Source: Cellulophaga sp. L1A9 (GTDB lineage: Bacteria > Bacteroidota > Bacteroidia > Flavobacteriales > Flavobacteriaceae). From it: a DNA stretch of 64,000 bases. Position 1 is the first letter of the stretch, and every line of letters starts with the position of its first letter. Both the position numbers and the translations under genes were made by a program. Shown piece by piece: positions 38,242 to 46,370 of the stretch. The stretch spans positions 4,898,001 to 4,962,000 of the forward strand of contig NZ_CP047027.1 of NCBI RefSeq assembly GCF_009797025.1. Reading direction: 5' to 3'. The notes below the pieces were generated by a model that did no database searches, was not told the origin of the DNA, and saw only the letters and a program-made list of their open reading frames with translations.

Positions 38242-38772
38242 ATGAGCACCGAAAAAAAAAAAATTAGAAAAAAATTACTAATCGAAGGTTTGCTAGCTTT
38301 ATTCATCTCACTATCAGTCTTATTCTTTTACAGCTACAAGTATTTACCTTCAAGCCCAGATATAAAAACTTGGAATTTCTTAGGAGTTCCAATAACTCAA
38401 AATGGTTATGGTAACATAAAAATTGCCGTTTGGTATTATTTAAATAAAATAATACCATTATACCTATTAACTATTTGGTTTATAACTTGCAAAAACTGGT
38501 GGTACCATGCTATTTTAATCCCAATTGCCATGTATGCTTTCCAATTATTTTCTTCTATTTATGGTGAGTCTTTAAAAGTTGACGAAAACGAATTGCTTTA
38601 TTTATTGGGCGTCTGTATGATTATCATACCCATAGTATATTTTATTCGCGTAAAATTATTTGATAAACATGTACACGGCATAGATCTAGATGCTATTGAT
38701 GCAGAACTAAAAGAATATAAGGAAAGAGAACGCCTGCAAAAAGAAAAAGACCTAAAGGGTAAAAAGTTGTAA
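38242..38772 (+). CDS. four-helix membrane protein, single-module relative of the tandem array
   Basis: A 176-aa protein with four hydrophobic helices (about 13-33, 62-84, 88-108 and 118-138) and a charged C-terminal helix (LDAIDAELKEYKERERLQKEKD). It reproduces one half of the array proteins: KYLP..., YYLNKIIPLYLLTIWFITCKNWW aligns with GKFYVIVILSIWFLTISNWW of the 36071 protein, and LKVDENELLYLLGVCMIIIPI aligns with SKVDESELITALPIMIPI of the 33589 protein. It is thus a stand-alone module of the same family, on the opposite strand, across tsaE. The function is unknown. Confidence 0.72.
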   Translation: MSTEKKKIRKKLLIEGLLALFISLSVLFFYSYKYLPSSPDIKTWNFLGVPITQNGYGNIKIAVWYYLNKIIPLYLLTIWFITCKNWWYHAILIPIAMYAFQLFSSIYGESLKVDENELLYLLGVCMIIIPIVYFIRVKLFDKHVHGIDLDAIDAELKEYKERERLQKEKDLKGKKL

Positions 38773-38844
38773 ATTTGCTTTTACTATTATTTTAATAGTG
38801 CTAGTTTGTCAATTTTCATTGACTAATTTTTATATTTACAGCAA

Positions 38845-40044
38845 ATGGATAAACCAACGTCGCCCTTTAGCAAACAACAGTTACTTCCGCAAGAAGAAAC
38901 CCTTGAAGTATTACGCCAAAAAGGAGAACTCTTCATTGGAATTCCTAAAGAAAATCAATACCAAGAAAAACGTATTTGCTTAACTCCCGATGCCGTAAAT
39001 GCGATTACCGCAAACGGACATCGCGTACTTTTGGAAGCAGGAGCTGGCGAAGGGGCTAATTTTACAGATATAGAATACACCAATGCAGGTGCAGAAATTA
39101 CTAGAGATACTAAAAAAGTATTCGGTTGCTCTATTCTATTAAAAGTAGAACCACCGACATTAGCGGAATTAGAATTAATGAATCCGCAAACAACCATTAT
39201 CTCTGCGCTTCAAATAAAAACACAGTCTAAAAAATATTTTGAAACGCTTGCCAAAAAGCGGTTAACAGCTATTGCCTTTGAATACATCATGGATGATGAC
39301 GGCAAATACCCTGCGGTACGCTCTTTAAGTGAAATTGCTGGAATTTCTTCGGTGCTTATTGCTTCGGAAATAATGTCTAATACCAATAAAGGAAACGGAC
39401 TCATGTTTGGCAATATTAGCGGCGTTCCACCAGTAGAAGTTGTTATCATAGGTGCTGGCACCGTGGGAGAGTTTGCAGCGCGTTCCGCAATTGGTTTAGG
39501 TGCAAATGTTAAAATATTTGATAACTCCATTACCAAGCTTAGAAACATACAATCACACTTAAGGCAAACCGTATATACGTCTACCATTCAGCCAAAAAAC
39601 TTACTCAAAGCGCTAAAACGATGCGATGTTGCAATTGGCGCTACCCGTGGAAAAGATAGAGCTCCTGTAGTTGTATCACAAACCATGGTAGAGCATATGA
39701 AAAAAGGTGCGGTAATTATAGATGTAAGTATTGATATGGGCGGTTGCTTTGAAACTAGTGAAGTGACTAGTCACGATAAACCTACTTTAGAAAAATATGG
39801 CGTAGTTCATTATGCTGTACCCAATATTCCGTCTCGATACCCAAAAACAGCGTCCATCTCTATTAGTAATATCTTTACGCCGTACTTATTGAAGATTGGA
39901 GAAGATGGTGGCGTAGAAAACGCACTTCGATTTGATAAAGGTTTGAGAAACGGACTTTATTTTTACCGAGGAATACTTACCAATAAAACTGTTGGCGAAT
40001 GGTTTGACCTTTCTTACAACGATATTAATTTTCTTATTTTTTAA
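38845..40044 (+). CDS. ald: alanine dehydrogenase
   Basis: A 399-aa NAD-dependent enzyme that interconverts alanine with pyruvate and ammonia. It has the N-terminal GIPKENQYQEKRICLTPDAV (substrate-binding Arg/Lys), LLKVEPPT, the Rossmann loop VVIIGAGTVGEFAARSAIGLGA (about 196-217) and VPNIPSRYPKTAS. The roughly 30-residue N-terminal extension is seen in flavobacterial members. TTTG (38805) and TATATTTA (38831), 22 nt apart, form a plausible promoter very close to the ATG, so the message may have almost no leader. It is followed 9 bp later by a small gene, probably co-transcribed. Confidence 0.9.
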   Translation: MDKPTSPFSKQQLLPQEETLEVLRQKGELFIGIPKENQYQEKRICLTPDAVNAITANGHRVLLEAGAGEGANFTDIEYTNAGAEITRDTKKVFGCSILLKVEPPTLAELELMNPQTTIISALQIKTQSKKYFETLAKKRLTAIAFEYIMDDDGKYPAVRSLSEIAGISSVLIASEIMSNTNKGNGLMFGNISGVPPVEVVIIGAGTVGEFAARSAIGLGANVKIFDNSITKLRNIQSHLRQTVYTSTIQPKNLLKALKRCDVAIGATRGKDRAPVVVSQTMVEHMKKGAVIIDVSIDMGGCFETSEVTSHDKPTLEKYGVVHYAVPNIPSRYPKTASISISNIFTPYLLKIGEDGGVENALRFDKGLRNGLYFYRGILTNKTVGEWFDLSYNDINFLIF

Positions 40045-40053
40045 TTCTACTTT

Positions 40054-40434
40054 ATGTCATTTTTAAAACGATTAGGCTTCTTTTTATTCGGCTTATCAAT
40101 CGGTCTAGTTTTTTTAGCAGTTTTCTTAAAAAACAAAGCCAAAGAAACGGGTACTGAATTCTGTTACTTTCCTAACTGTCGGGTACTAAAAGATCTTAGA
40201 TCAAAATCATACTCCTATTCCGATGAAGTTACCAGAATGGTGCAAGCAGGAGAGATAGATTCTATTCAAATTAAATCTTTTTTTACAGATGGTGAAGTCG
40301 ATTTTGAACATAGTGATACAAAATCTAAACCTTGTAAAACCTATAGTATAGAACACGAACAAAAAAGTGGAGCAATGAAAACATTAACTGTTACCAATTG
40401 CCCCACCAAAATTGTCATTGAAAATATTAAATAA
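40054..40434 (+). CDS. small membrane-anchored protein downstream of ald, possibly DUF4258
   Basis: A 126-aa protein with one N-terminal helix (about 7-26) and a periplasmic-type domain containing two CxxxxC-like Cys pairs (C37, C42 in EFCYFPNCRV; later Cys in KPCKTY and TNCPTK). The central SYSDEVTRMVQAGEIDSIQIKSFF resembles the DUF4258 pattern, though this is a weak call. It starts 9 bp after ald and is probably in the same transcript. The function is unknown. Confidence 0.65.
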   Translation: MSFLKRLGFFLFGLSIGLVFLAVFLKNKAKETGTEFCYFPNCRVLKDLRSKSYSYSDEVTRMVQAGEIDSIQIKSFFTDGEVDFEHSDTKSKPCKTYSIEHEQKSGAMKTLTVTNCPTKIVIENIK

Positions 40435-40442
40435 GTTAGTTC

Positions 40443-41609
40443 TTATATTTTTCTGCGCTTACGTTCTATCTTAAGTAAATTTAATTCGCGACTGGTTTGC
40501 CCCGCTACCGAGGTGTTTTCTTCTGCTCTTCGTATTAAATAGGGCATAACGTCTCTAACGGGGCCAAAGGGTAAGTATTTAGATACGTTAAAGCCACTTG
40601 CAGCAAGATTAAAAGATATATGATCACTCATACCATATAACTGTCCAAACCAAATACTAGTATGATCTGGTTTTAGATTTTTATGGTTCATTAAATCCAT
40701 CATCTTATAACAACTCTCCTCGTTATGTGTACCCATATAAATAGACATCTTGTCTAAATTTTCAATCATATAAGCTACAACGGTATCATAATTCGTGTCT
40801 GTTGCTACTTTAGAACCACAAATTGGAGAAGGATATCCTTTCTCTAAAGCTCTTTCATTCTCTTTTTCCATGTAAGCACCACGAACTAGTTTCATTCCTA
40901 TTTTGAACCCATCACGTTCCGCTCTTTCCTTCAAGTCTTTTAAATAATCAAGACGATCCCAACGATACAGCTGTAAAGTATTGTACACGACAACTTTCTC
41001 TTTATTATATTTACGCATCATTTCTTCTGCAAGCTCATCTGCTGCACCTTGCATCCAACTTTCTTCACCATCTATTAAAAGCGCAACATCTAAGTCATAC
41101 GCTTTTTTACACGTTTTTTCAAAACGCGCCACTACTCTATTCCATTCTTCCTGTTCCTTATCCGTAAAAGGCTTTCCTTCCGTCTTTTTTTGAAATAAAG
41201 AAAACCTACCATACCCTGTAGGCTTAAATACGGCAAACGGAATTGCTTCTTTCTCTTTCACAAAATCCAAAACTTTCAAAATCATTTGTAGCGCCTCGTC
41301 TAGAGGATCTTCAGTATTTTTTCCTTCTACGGAATAATCTAAGACTGAACTAACCCCTTTTGTAAATAATTTATCTACGACTGGCAAACAATCTTTTTCG
41401 CTAATTCCGCCACAAAAATGATCAAAAACAGTTGCCCTTATCAACCCTTCTACAGGTAACTTAGCCTTTATTGCAAAATTTGTCATTGCCGTACCAATAC
41501 GAACAAGAGGCTCATTTGATATCATTTTAAATAAAAAATAAGCACGCTCCAACTCGGCATCCGTTTTTAATGCAAAAGCCGTTGCGGTATTCTCAAAAAT
41601 AGATTTCAT
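40443..41609 (-). CDS. proline dehydrogenase
   Basis: A 388-aa FAD-dependent enzyme of the monofunctional PRODH family that oxidises proline to pyrroline-5-carboxylate. It has the barrel motifs FAVFKPTGYGRFSLF, ALLIDGEESW, VYNTLQLYRWDR, the core KIGMKLVRGAYMEKENERA, GTHNEES and the C-terminal FNVSKYLPFGPVRDVMPYLIRRAEEN. It is convergent with the ald transcript, 8 bp apart. A CAAATATA at 41632-41639 gives a minus-strand TATATTTG -7 box 22 bp before the ATG. The P5C dehydrogenase is not in the window. Confidence 0.92.
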   Translation of the reverse strand: MKSIFENTATAFALKTDAELERAYFLFKMISNEPLVRIGTAMTNFAIKAKLPVEGLIRATVFDHFCGGISEKDCLPVVDKLFTKGVSSVLDYSVEGKNTEDPLDEALQMILKVLDFVKEKEAIPFAVFKPTGYGRFSLFQKKTEGKPFTDKEQEEWNRVVARFEKTCKKAYDLDVALLIDGEESWMQGAADELAEEMMRKYNKEKVVVYNTLQLYRWDRLDYLKDLKERAERDGFKIGMKLVRGAYMEKENERALEKGYPSPICGSKVATDTNYDTVVAYMIENLDKMSIYMGTHNEESCYKMMDLMNHKNLKPDHTSIWFGQLYGMSDHISFNLAASGFNVSKYLPFGPVRDVMPYLIRRAEENTSVAGQTSRELNLLKIERKRRKI

Positions 41610-41775
41610 TTCTAATAATTTATTAACGAATCAAATATAACTACTCCAATTGTATTCTTAAAACTAAAAATAGTCTTTATTTTGCAGCATATTTACAATA
41701 AATAACTCAGCTTAAATTGAATAAAATAGGTTTAAGAAAAATTAAGAATGGGTTACACCATAAAAACACATAGTA

Positions 41776-42837
41776 ATGATTTCTATCACTTCATCATCTT
41801 ACGCTGTTCATTTTAATGAAACTGCCTTCCTTCGTTTAAACGAGCATTTAAGCAAAGCTAATTATTCGAAAATTTTTATTTTGGTTGATGAAAATACCCA
41901 TAACTTCTGTTTAGCTCCTTTTATGGCCGAAATACATGGAGATTATGATTTTGAAGTCATTGAAATTGAAGCAGGAGAAATTAACAAAAACATAGCAACA
42001 TGCACCCAAGTTTGGGAAGTGTTATCCGAATTAGATGCGGATAGAAAAAGTGTCATGATTAACGTGGGTGGCGGAGTTGTTACCGATCTTGGAGGTTTTG
42101 TTGCCTCTACTTTTAAGCGAGGAATTAACTTTATAAACGTACCAACCACATTATTGTCTATGGTCGATGCTTCCGTTGGAGGAAAAACAGGTGTAGATTT
42201 AGGAGCTTTAAAAAACCAAGTTGGGGTCATCAATCAACCAGAAATGGTACTCGTTGTATCTAGTTTTTTACAAACCTTAGAAGAACGTCAAATGCAAAGC
42301 GGATTTGCTGAAATGCTTAAGCATGGTTTAATCCAGGATCAATTGTACTGGAATGAACTAAAAGCCTTAAGTTCTTTAGAGAATATTGACAAACTTATCT
42401 ACCACTCTGTTACCATTAAAAATGAAGTTGTACTTCTAGATCCAACAGAACAAAATATTAGAAAAATATTAAACTACGGCCATACCTTAGGTCATGCTGT
42501 AGAGTCTTATTTTTTAGAAAACCCAAAGCATGAATTACTTCTACATGGTGAAGCTATTGCAATTGGAATGATATTAGAAGGGTATATTTCCTATAAACTA
42601 ACAGGTTTACCAAAAGACGAACTAGAAGATATTAAATCTACTTTTTTAAGCAACTATCCAAAAATAGACTTTAGTCCTGAAGATATTGAGGCTATTTTAA
42701 AATTACTAAAGTTTGATAAAAAGAATTCTCATGGTAATATCAATTTTGTACTCTTAAAAAAGATAGGAGAACCTGAAATTGACGTGAAAGTTTCACAAGA
42801 ATTATTAGAAGAATCTTTCTCTTACTACAAAAATTAA
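41776..42837 (+). CDS. aroB: 3-dehydroquinate synthase
   Basis: A 353-aa NAD- and metal-dependent enzyme for step 2 of the shikimate pathway. It has GGGVVTDLGGFVASTFKRGINFINVPTTLLSMVDASVGGKTGVD in the middle (about 100-143; given here in part as landmarks GGGVVTDLGG and DASVGGKTG), the metal ligands Glu in GFAEMLKHGL and His in LNYGHTLGHAVE and LLHGEAIAIGM. An out-of-frame ATG at 41748 was not used because only the frame from 41776 continues. No other aro gene is adjacent. Confidence 0.94.
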   Translation: MISITSSSYAVHFNETAFLRLNEHLSKANYSKIFILVDENTHNFCLAPFMAEIHGDYDFEVIEIEAGEINKNIATCTQVWEVLSELDADRKSVMINVGGGVVTDLGGFVASTFKRGINFINVPTTLLSMVDASVGGKTGVDLGALKNQVGVINQPEMVLVVSSFLQTLEERQMQSGFAEMLKHGLIQDQLYWNELKALSSLENIDKLIYHSVTIKNEVVLLDPTEQNIRKILNYGHTLGHAVESYFLENPKHELLLHGEAIAIGMILEGYISYKLTGLPKDELEDIKSTFLSNYPKIDFSPEDIEAILKLLKFDKKNSHGNINFVLLKKIGEPEIDVKVSQELLEESFSYYKN

Positions 42838-42870
42838 TGGTTACACCTACTAAAAATCAGCAGGCTACAA

Positions 42871-42884
42871 CTCTTAATTAAGAG
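42871..42884. repeat. 14-bp perfect palindrome
   Basis: CTCTTAATTAAGAG is its own reverse complement. It lies 34 bp after aroB and 51 bp before the next gene, without a T-run. It could be a regulator site for the downstream gene; nothing else supports this. Confidence 0.3.
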
Positions 42885-42934
42885 AAGAACTAAAAATGTA
42901 TAGTTTAGGTATATAATCAAAAACCAACCAAACT

Positions 42935-43267
42935 ATGTTACGTAAAATTGTAGATTACAAAAAATTAAGTCACGAAGTAGCTGCTTTACTCATTGAAAGT
43001 TATCCTCATGGTTATGGCGATTCTGACATCATTGCGTTTAAAAACATGCATGGCGAATTAATAGAAGCTGTACAGGTAAAAACACAAGATATCATCTATC
43101 TCGTAAAAATTAGCAAGAGCCTTTCTAATTTCATCGCCAATTTTGACGATAACATCGAGAAAGAGTTAACTACTGAGCCCAAAAATTTAGCCAATGAAGA
43201 ATCTGAAGTAGAAATTCATGAGCATGTTTTTAAAAATGAATACGAAACAGAAGAAGATTTAGATTAA
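42935..43267 (+). CDS. hypothetical acidic protein
   Basis: A 110-aa soluble protein not recognised beyond a general resemblance to small conserved flavobacterial proteins. The ordered part (1-75: DYKKLSHEVAALLIESYPHGYGDSDIIAF ... DIIYLVKISKSL) looks like a compact alpha/beta domain, and the C-terminal 30 residues are strongly acidic and probably disordered. Its stop codon overlaps that of the convergent DinB gene by 4 bp. It lies 97 bp after aroB. Confidence 0.6.
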   Translation: MLRKIVDYKKLSHEVAALLIESYPHGYGDSDIIAFKNMHGELIEAVQVKTQDIIYLVKISKSLSNFIANFDDNIEKELTTEPKNLANEESEVEIHEHVFKNEYETEEDLD

Positions 43268-43779
43268 AGGTATCTTTCTTCTAAAATTCGTTTATGATGG
43301 TTTAAATGCCCTGATAAGATAAAACCAACCGCTCCTACACTCATGGATGAACCACTTGCAACCCCCCGCTTTTGCAAGTCTGTTTCTGAAAACGAATTAA
43401 ATAACGCAATACTAGATTTACGCACTGCCGTAAATTCTTCTAATAAGCTTTTCTTACTCCTATTACCTGCGTTAGCATTTAGTATATAATCATCTTGCTC
43501 AAAACCCGGAAAAGATGCTTTATCATTTCTAGAAAAACACAAGGCTCTATATTGAAATACTCTTTCCGTATCAATTATATGCACTAGTGCTTCGGCTACT
43601 GTCCATTTTCCTTCAGCATATGCATAGTTTAGTTTTTCTTCAGGAATTTCAGCTGCAAATTTTTCAAACTTAGCTAAACCTTCTATCAATTCTTCTTTCA
43701 AATTGACCTCACCTAAAGCTAGAATATAGGTCTGGTAATACGGATTGTAATCTTCCTTAAGTAATTCTGATGTTTTCAT
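43264..43779 (-). CDS. DinB-family protein
   Basis: A 171-aa four-helix bundle of the DinB/YfiT-like family, putative metal-dependent hydrolases or thiol-transfer enzymes. The metal-binding His pattern is visible as ALVHIIDTERVFQYRAL (about 68-84) and ILSGHLNHHKRILEERYL at the C-terminus (about 154-171). WTVAEALVHI is typical. The substrate is unknown. It is convergent with, and overlaps by 4 bp, the hypothetical gene at 42935. Confidence 0.82.
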   Translation of the reverse strand: MKTSELLKEDYNPYYQTYILALGEVNLKEELIEGLAKFEKFAAEIPEEKLNYAYAEGKWTVAEALVHIIDTERVFQYRALCFSRNDKASFPGFEQDDYILNANAGNRSKKSLLEEFTAVRKSSIALFNSFSETDLQKRGVASGSSMSVGAVGFILSGHLNHHKRILEERYL

Positions 43780-43794
43780 AATTAGAAATTAAAA

Positions 43795-43825
43795 AATCCC
43801 AATGAAAAATGTTTCCAATGGGATT
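43795..43825 (-). terminator. terminator after the Lrp/AsnC gene
   Basis: On the minus strand AATCCCA ... TGGGATT forms a 7-bp stem, extended by a further TG/CA pair after one mismatch, followed by TTTTTT, 27 bp after the regulator stop codon. Confidence 0.75.
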
Positions 43826-43851
43826 GATTTGATAAATTGTACTTTACGCTT

Positions 43852-44331
43852 TTACATTTCGTTAAAAATGGTATGCATCAATCGTTTCTTATCATTGATA
43901 CTTTCTTCTAAAGAAATCATCGTTTCTGTGCGACTAATACCATCAATATCATCTATTTTGAAAATGATGTTTTTGGCATGATTTGTATCTTTAGCTCTAA
44001 TTTTACAGAAGATATTGAATTTACCAGTAGTAATATGCGCTACGGTTACATTCGGAATCTGATTTAAACGCTCCAAAACAAATTTTGTTTGATGTGTTTT
44101 CTCTAAGAAAATACCAACATATGCTATAAAAGCATATCCAAGTTTCACATAATCTAATGTCAATGATGAACCTTTTATGATCCCTGCTTCTTCCATTTTC
44201 TTAACACGTACATGAACCGTACCTGCAGAAATCAAAAGTTTCTTTGCAATATCTGTAAAAGGAGTTCTGGTATTGTCAATTAACATATCCAGAATCTGGT
44301 GGTCTATTTCATCTAACTTAACTTTTCCCAT
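43852..44331 (-). CDS. Lrp/AsnC-family transcriptional regulator
   Basis: A 159-aa regulator. The N-terminal HTH (about 5-60: DEIDHQILDMLIDNTRTPFTDIAKKLLIS ... VRVKKMEEAGII) is followed by the RAM effector domain (about 70-150: YVGIFLEKTHQTKFVLERLNQIPNVTVAHITTGKFNIFCKI). Such proteins sense amino acids and form octamers. A well-matched promoter lies upstream at 44351-44381 and a terminator downstream, so it is monocistronic. Nearby ald and proline dehydrogenase genes would be sensible targets, but this is inference. Confidence 0.92.
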   Translation of the reverse strand: MGKVKLDEIDHQILDMLIDNTRTPFTDIAKKLLISAGTVHVRVKKMEEAGIIKGSSLTLDYVKLGYAFIAYVGIFLEKTHQTKFVLERLNQIPNVTVAHITTGKFNIFCKIRAKDTNHAKNIIFKIDDIDGISRTETMISLEESINDKKRLMHTIFNEM

Positions 44332-44350
44332 TCTATACTATAATTTGAGG

Positions 44351-44381
44351 CAAAAGTAACGAATAAAGAAATTAAATTCAA
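44351..44381 (-). promoter_or_regulatory. promoter of the Lrp/AsnC gene
   Basis: On the minus strand TTG (44381-44379), a 20-nt spacer and TACTTTTG (44358-44351) match the Bacteroidota consensus TTG-N19-21-TANNTTTG exactly. The ATG is 20 bp further on. Confidence 0.65.
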
Positions 44382-44439
44382 TAAATCTTATATAATTTTA
44401 ACAAAAACGTAATCTTTTAGTAGTATTAAAAAAAAATAT

Positions 44440-45555
44440 TCATTTTTTTTTAATTAAGTCAAATACCTCTTTCATCCCCTTTAACTCTTCTATATCCTTA
44501 TTATTCAGACAATTAAATGTTTTATGACCATAAAAATTACTCAAGTTTCCCGTTTTTTCAATATATGGAACAAATGTTAATACACCTGAGACAAGGGTTT
44601 CTTTAAACAAAATCCCAATATCAGTTCCGTTTTGTAAGCTTTTATTTACAAAATCGGCATTTTTTATAAGAATATCATAAAATAATTTTCCATTTTCTGG
44701 AATCTCAAAATAGTCTGCCTGAGGATATGCTGCTATATCTTGCGCTGCAATAGCCTGACAACCTGCAACTAAAGCACAAAAAATGAACTTTCTAGTTTCC
44801 TCTCTTTCGTAATCGTTAGAAAAATGACCAGACTCAAACAATACAGTAGGCTTATTAAGCATTTGGAAAGAATCTCCCACACAATTAGCATTAAAGCCAT
44901 CATCATACCTACCTACTTGCCCAGGAATGTATTTTTGAAGCTCTTTGTTCATTGCCACAATTAATTGCATGCTTATTCCTCTAGTCTCAGAAATACTGCG
45001 TTCTTCATCATGAGAAGGTGCTAAAAATGAAACTGTAGCAGGTTTTGAAGTTACCCCAACGTTAAAAATTGTGCGTTGGTCATGTAAGTTAAAACAATAA
45101 TCAGGTACAAAAGAGTCAAAAGCAGCTCTAAGGACATTACTTTCAGGTTGAGACCTATCTTGAGCATCTCTGTTCAAATCTACCCCATTGGCATTAATTC
45201 GGGTATAGACTTCTGCACCATCAGGATTGAGAATAGGAATAACTTTAAAAGTACATGATGTCAAAAGATATTGTGCAACATCTGAATTGGAGTCTATAAG
45301 ATTAAAAAAATCCAACACTGCTTTCGTGGTGGTAGATTCATTACCATGCATCTGAGACCACATTAAAATTTTGTATTTCCCTGTCCCAAAAGTTACTGAT
45401 TTGATCTCTTTGTTTAAAACAGATCTCCCGATTACTTCGATTTTAAATTGCCCCTCTAAGCGGTCTAAAAAAGGAAATACCATGTTATTTGTTACATACC
45501 TTCCTTGCACAGTAGGCTCCCTACAAGAGTCATGTAATGCTATAAAATCTACCAT
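44440..45555 (-). CDS. M14-family zinc carboxypeptidase-like protein
   Basis: A 371-aa protein from the ATG at 45555 (MVDFIALHDS); the longer frame up to 45669 would run through the promoter and operator region and is rejected. The zinc site HxxE is in WSQMHGNESTTTKA, with the third ligand in CFNLHDQ; the NPDGAEVYTRINANGVDLNRDAQ segment includes the substrate-binding Asn-Arg, and the catalytic-type Glu is in TVLFESGHFSND. There is no signal peptide, so it is cytoplasmic, perhaps acting on peptidoglycan peptides or amide-linked small molecules. It diverges from the HTH gene across an array of inverted repeats. Confidence 0.85.
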   Translation of the reverse strand: MVDFIALHDSCREPTVQGRYVTNNMVFPFLDRLEGQFKIEVIGRSVLNKEIKSVTFGTGKYKILMWSQMHGNESTTTKAVLDFFNLIDSNSDVAQYLLTSCTFKVIPILNPDGAEVYTRINANGVDLNRDAQDRSQPESNVLRAAFDSFVPDYCFNLHDQRTIFNVGVTSKPATVSFLAPSHDEERSISETRGISMQLIVAMNKELQKYIPGQVGRYDDGFNANCVGDSFQMLNKPTVLFESGHFSNDYEREETRKFIFCALVAGCQAIAAQDIAAYPQADYFEIPENGKLFYDILIKNADFVNKSLQNGTDIGILFKETLVSGVLTFVPYIEKTGNLSNFYGHKTFNCLNNKDIEELKGMKEVFDLIKKK

Positions 45556-45577
45556 ATAATTTGCTTCATTTGGATTA

Positions 45578-45604
45578 CAAAAGTAAGACCTTAATAATTT
45601 ACAA
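45578..45604 (-). promoter_or_regulatory. promoter of the M14 peptidase gene
   Basis: On the minus strand TTG (45604-45602) and TACTTTTG (45585-45578) are 16 nt apart, slightly short of the usual 19-21. The -33 element lies inside the first inverted repeat of the operator cluster, and the ATG is 22 bp beyond the -7 box. Confidence 0.5.
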
Positions 45605-45859
45605 TTGTATACCGTATAATTTACATTTGTAAACAGTATTTTAGTATATTTGCATCTTAAATAATACAATTGTAACTTACAAAACGGCAGAATATAAGGA
45701 AATACAATGTTAACAGCCTATAAATCAATATTTCAGACATTTAACCCTTGTTAACTAGAGTATTTATTTAATATAATTAGCTAAAAACCAGTGAAAAACA
45801 CATTTGTTTACCGTTGTAACATTTGTAACATCACATAAATATTGTTTACAATGGTAAAC
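45597..45859. promoter_or_regulatory. operator cluster between M14 peptidase and HTH regulator
   Basis: Five sites share the pattern ATTTAC/GTTTAC-N4-GTAAAC. They are 45597-45612 (ATTTAC-AATT-GTATAC), 45619-45634 (ATTTAC-ATTT-GTAAAC), 45662-45677 (TAATAC-AATT-GTAACT, weak), 45806-45821 (GTTTAC-CGTT-GTAACA) and 45844-45859 (GTTTAC-AATG-GTAAAC, perfect). The last contains the HTH gene's ATG and the first covers the -33 box of the M14 promoter. Sites one and two are 22 bp apart, two helical turns. Confidence 0.6.
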
Positions 45860-46309
45860 TCGGAAGAATTTATAAAAAGACTAGAGAAAATACTGGATTA
45901 TTACGGATTATCAGCAGCTGTTTTTGCAGATAAAGTATCCGTTCAACGTTCTAGTATATCCCATTTACTTTCTGGCAGAAACAAGCCAAGTTTGGAATTT
46001 GTGATGAAAGTTGTGAATGCTTATCCTGAAGTAAACCTTTATTGGTTCTTAAACGGAAAAGGCAGTTTTCCTCACAAGCCAGAAAAGCAACCTGCACCAC
46101 CTTCAGCTACACCCGTTGCACCTCCTCCAACCCCAACTCCTGAAGTTAAAAAACCTACGCCAGAAAAAGCAGAAGCTCCAATTGCCCCACCACAACTTCC
46201 TTTAGAATTTAAAGAAAAGCTTGTTGAAAAAAAACGCGATGGAAAAAAAGTAATTGAAAAAGTTGTTTTATTTTATGACGATGGAAGTTTTGAAGCCTAT
46301 CAGCTTTGA
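45851..46309 (+). CDS. HTH regulator with proline-rich linker
   Basis: A 152-aa protein from the ATG at 45851 (MVNSEEFIKRLEKIL); a TTG at 45842 is less likely. The XRE-type HTH (about 1-70) includes AAVFADKVSVQRSSISHLLSGRNKPSLEFVMKV and ends in PEVNLYWFLNGKGSF. A Pro/Ala/Thr-rich linker (about 75-115) leads to a small C-terminal domain with VEKVVLFYDDGSFEAYQL. Its start codon lies inside a perfect inverted repeat, so self-repression is likely (inference). The HTH is of the same kind as in the 31933 protein. Confidence 0.8.
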   Translation: MVNSEEFIKRLEKILDYYGLSAAVFADKVSVQRSSISHLLSGRNKPSLEFVMKVVNAYPEVNLYWFLNGKGSFPHKPEKQPAPPSATPVAPPPTPTPEVKKPTPEKAEAPIAPPQLPLEFKEKLVEKKRDGKKVIEKVVLFYDDGSFEAYQL

Positions 46310-46370
46310 TGTAACTTTTAAGTAGCATCTACCCTAGTACATCCCAACAAAATTTCTTTAATTTGCACCT

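Noticed and set aside
38798..38983. 61-aa plus-strand frame overlapping the start of ald
   Set aside because: Out of frame with ald, mostly inside it, with no recognisable domain.
45556..45669. N-terminal extension of the M14 protein
   Set aside because: The extra 38 residues are encoded by the promoter and operator sequence; the ATG at 45555 starts where the family begins.
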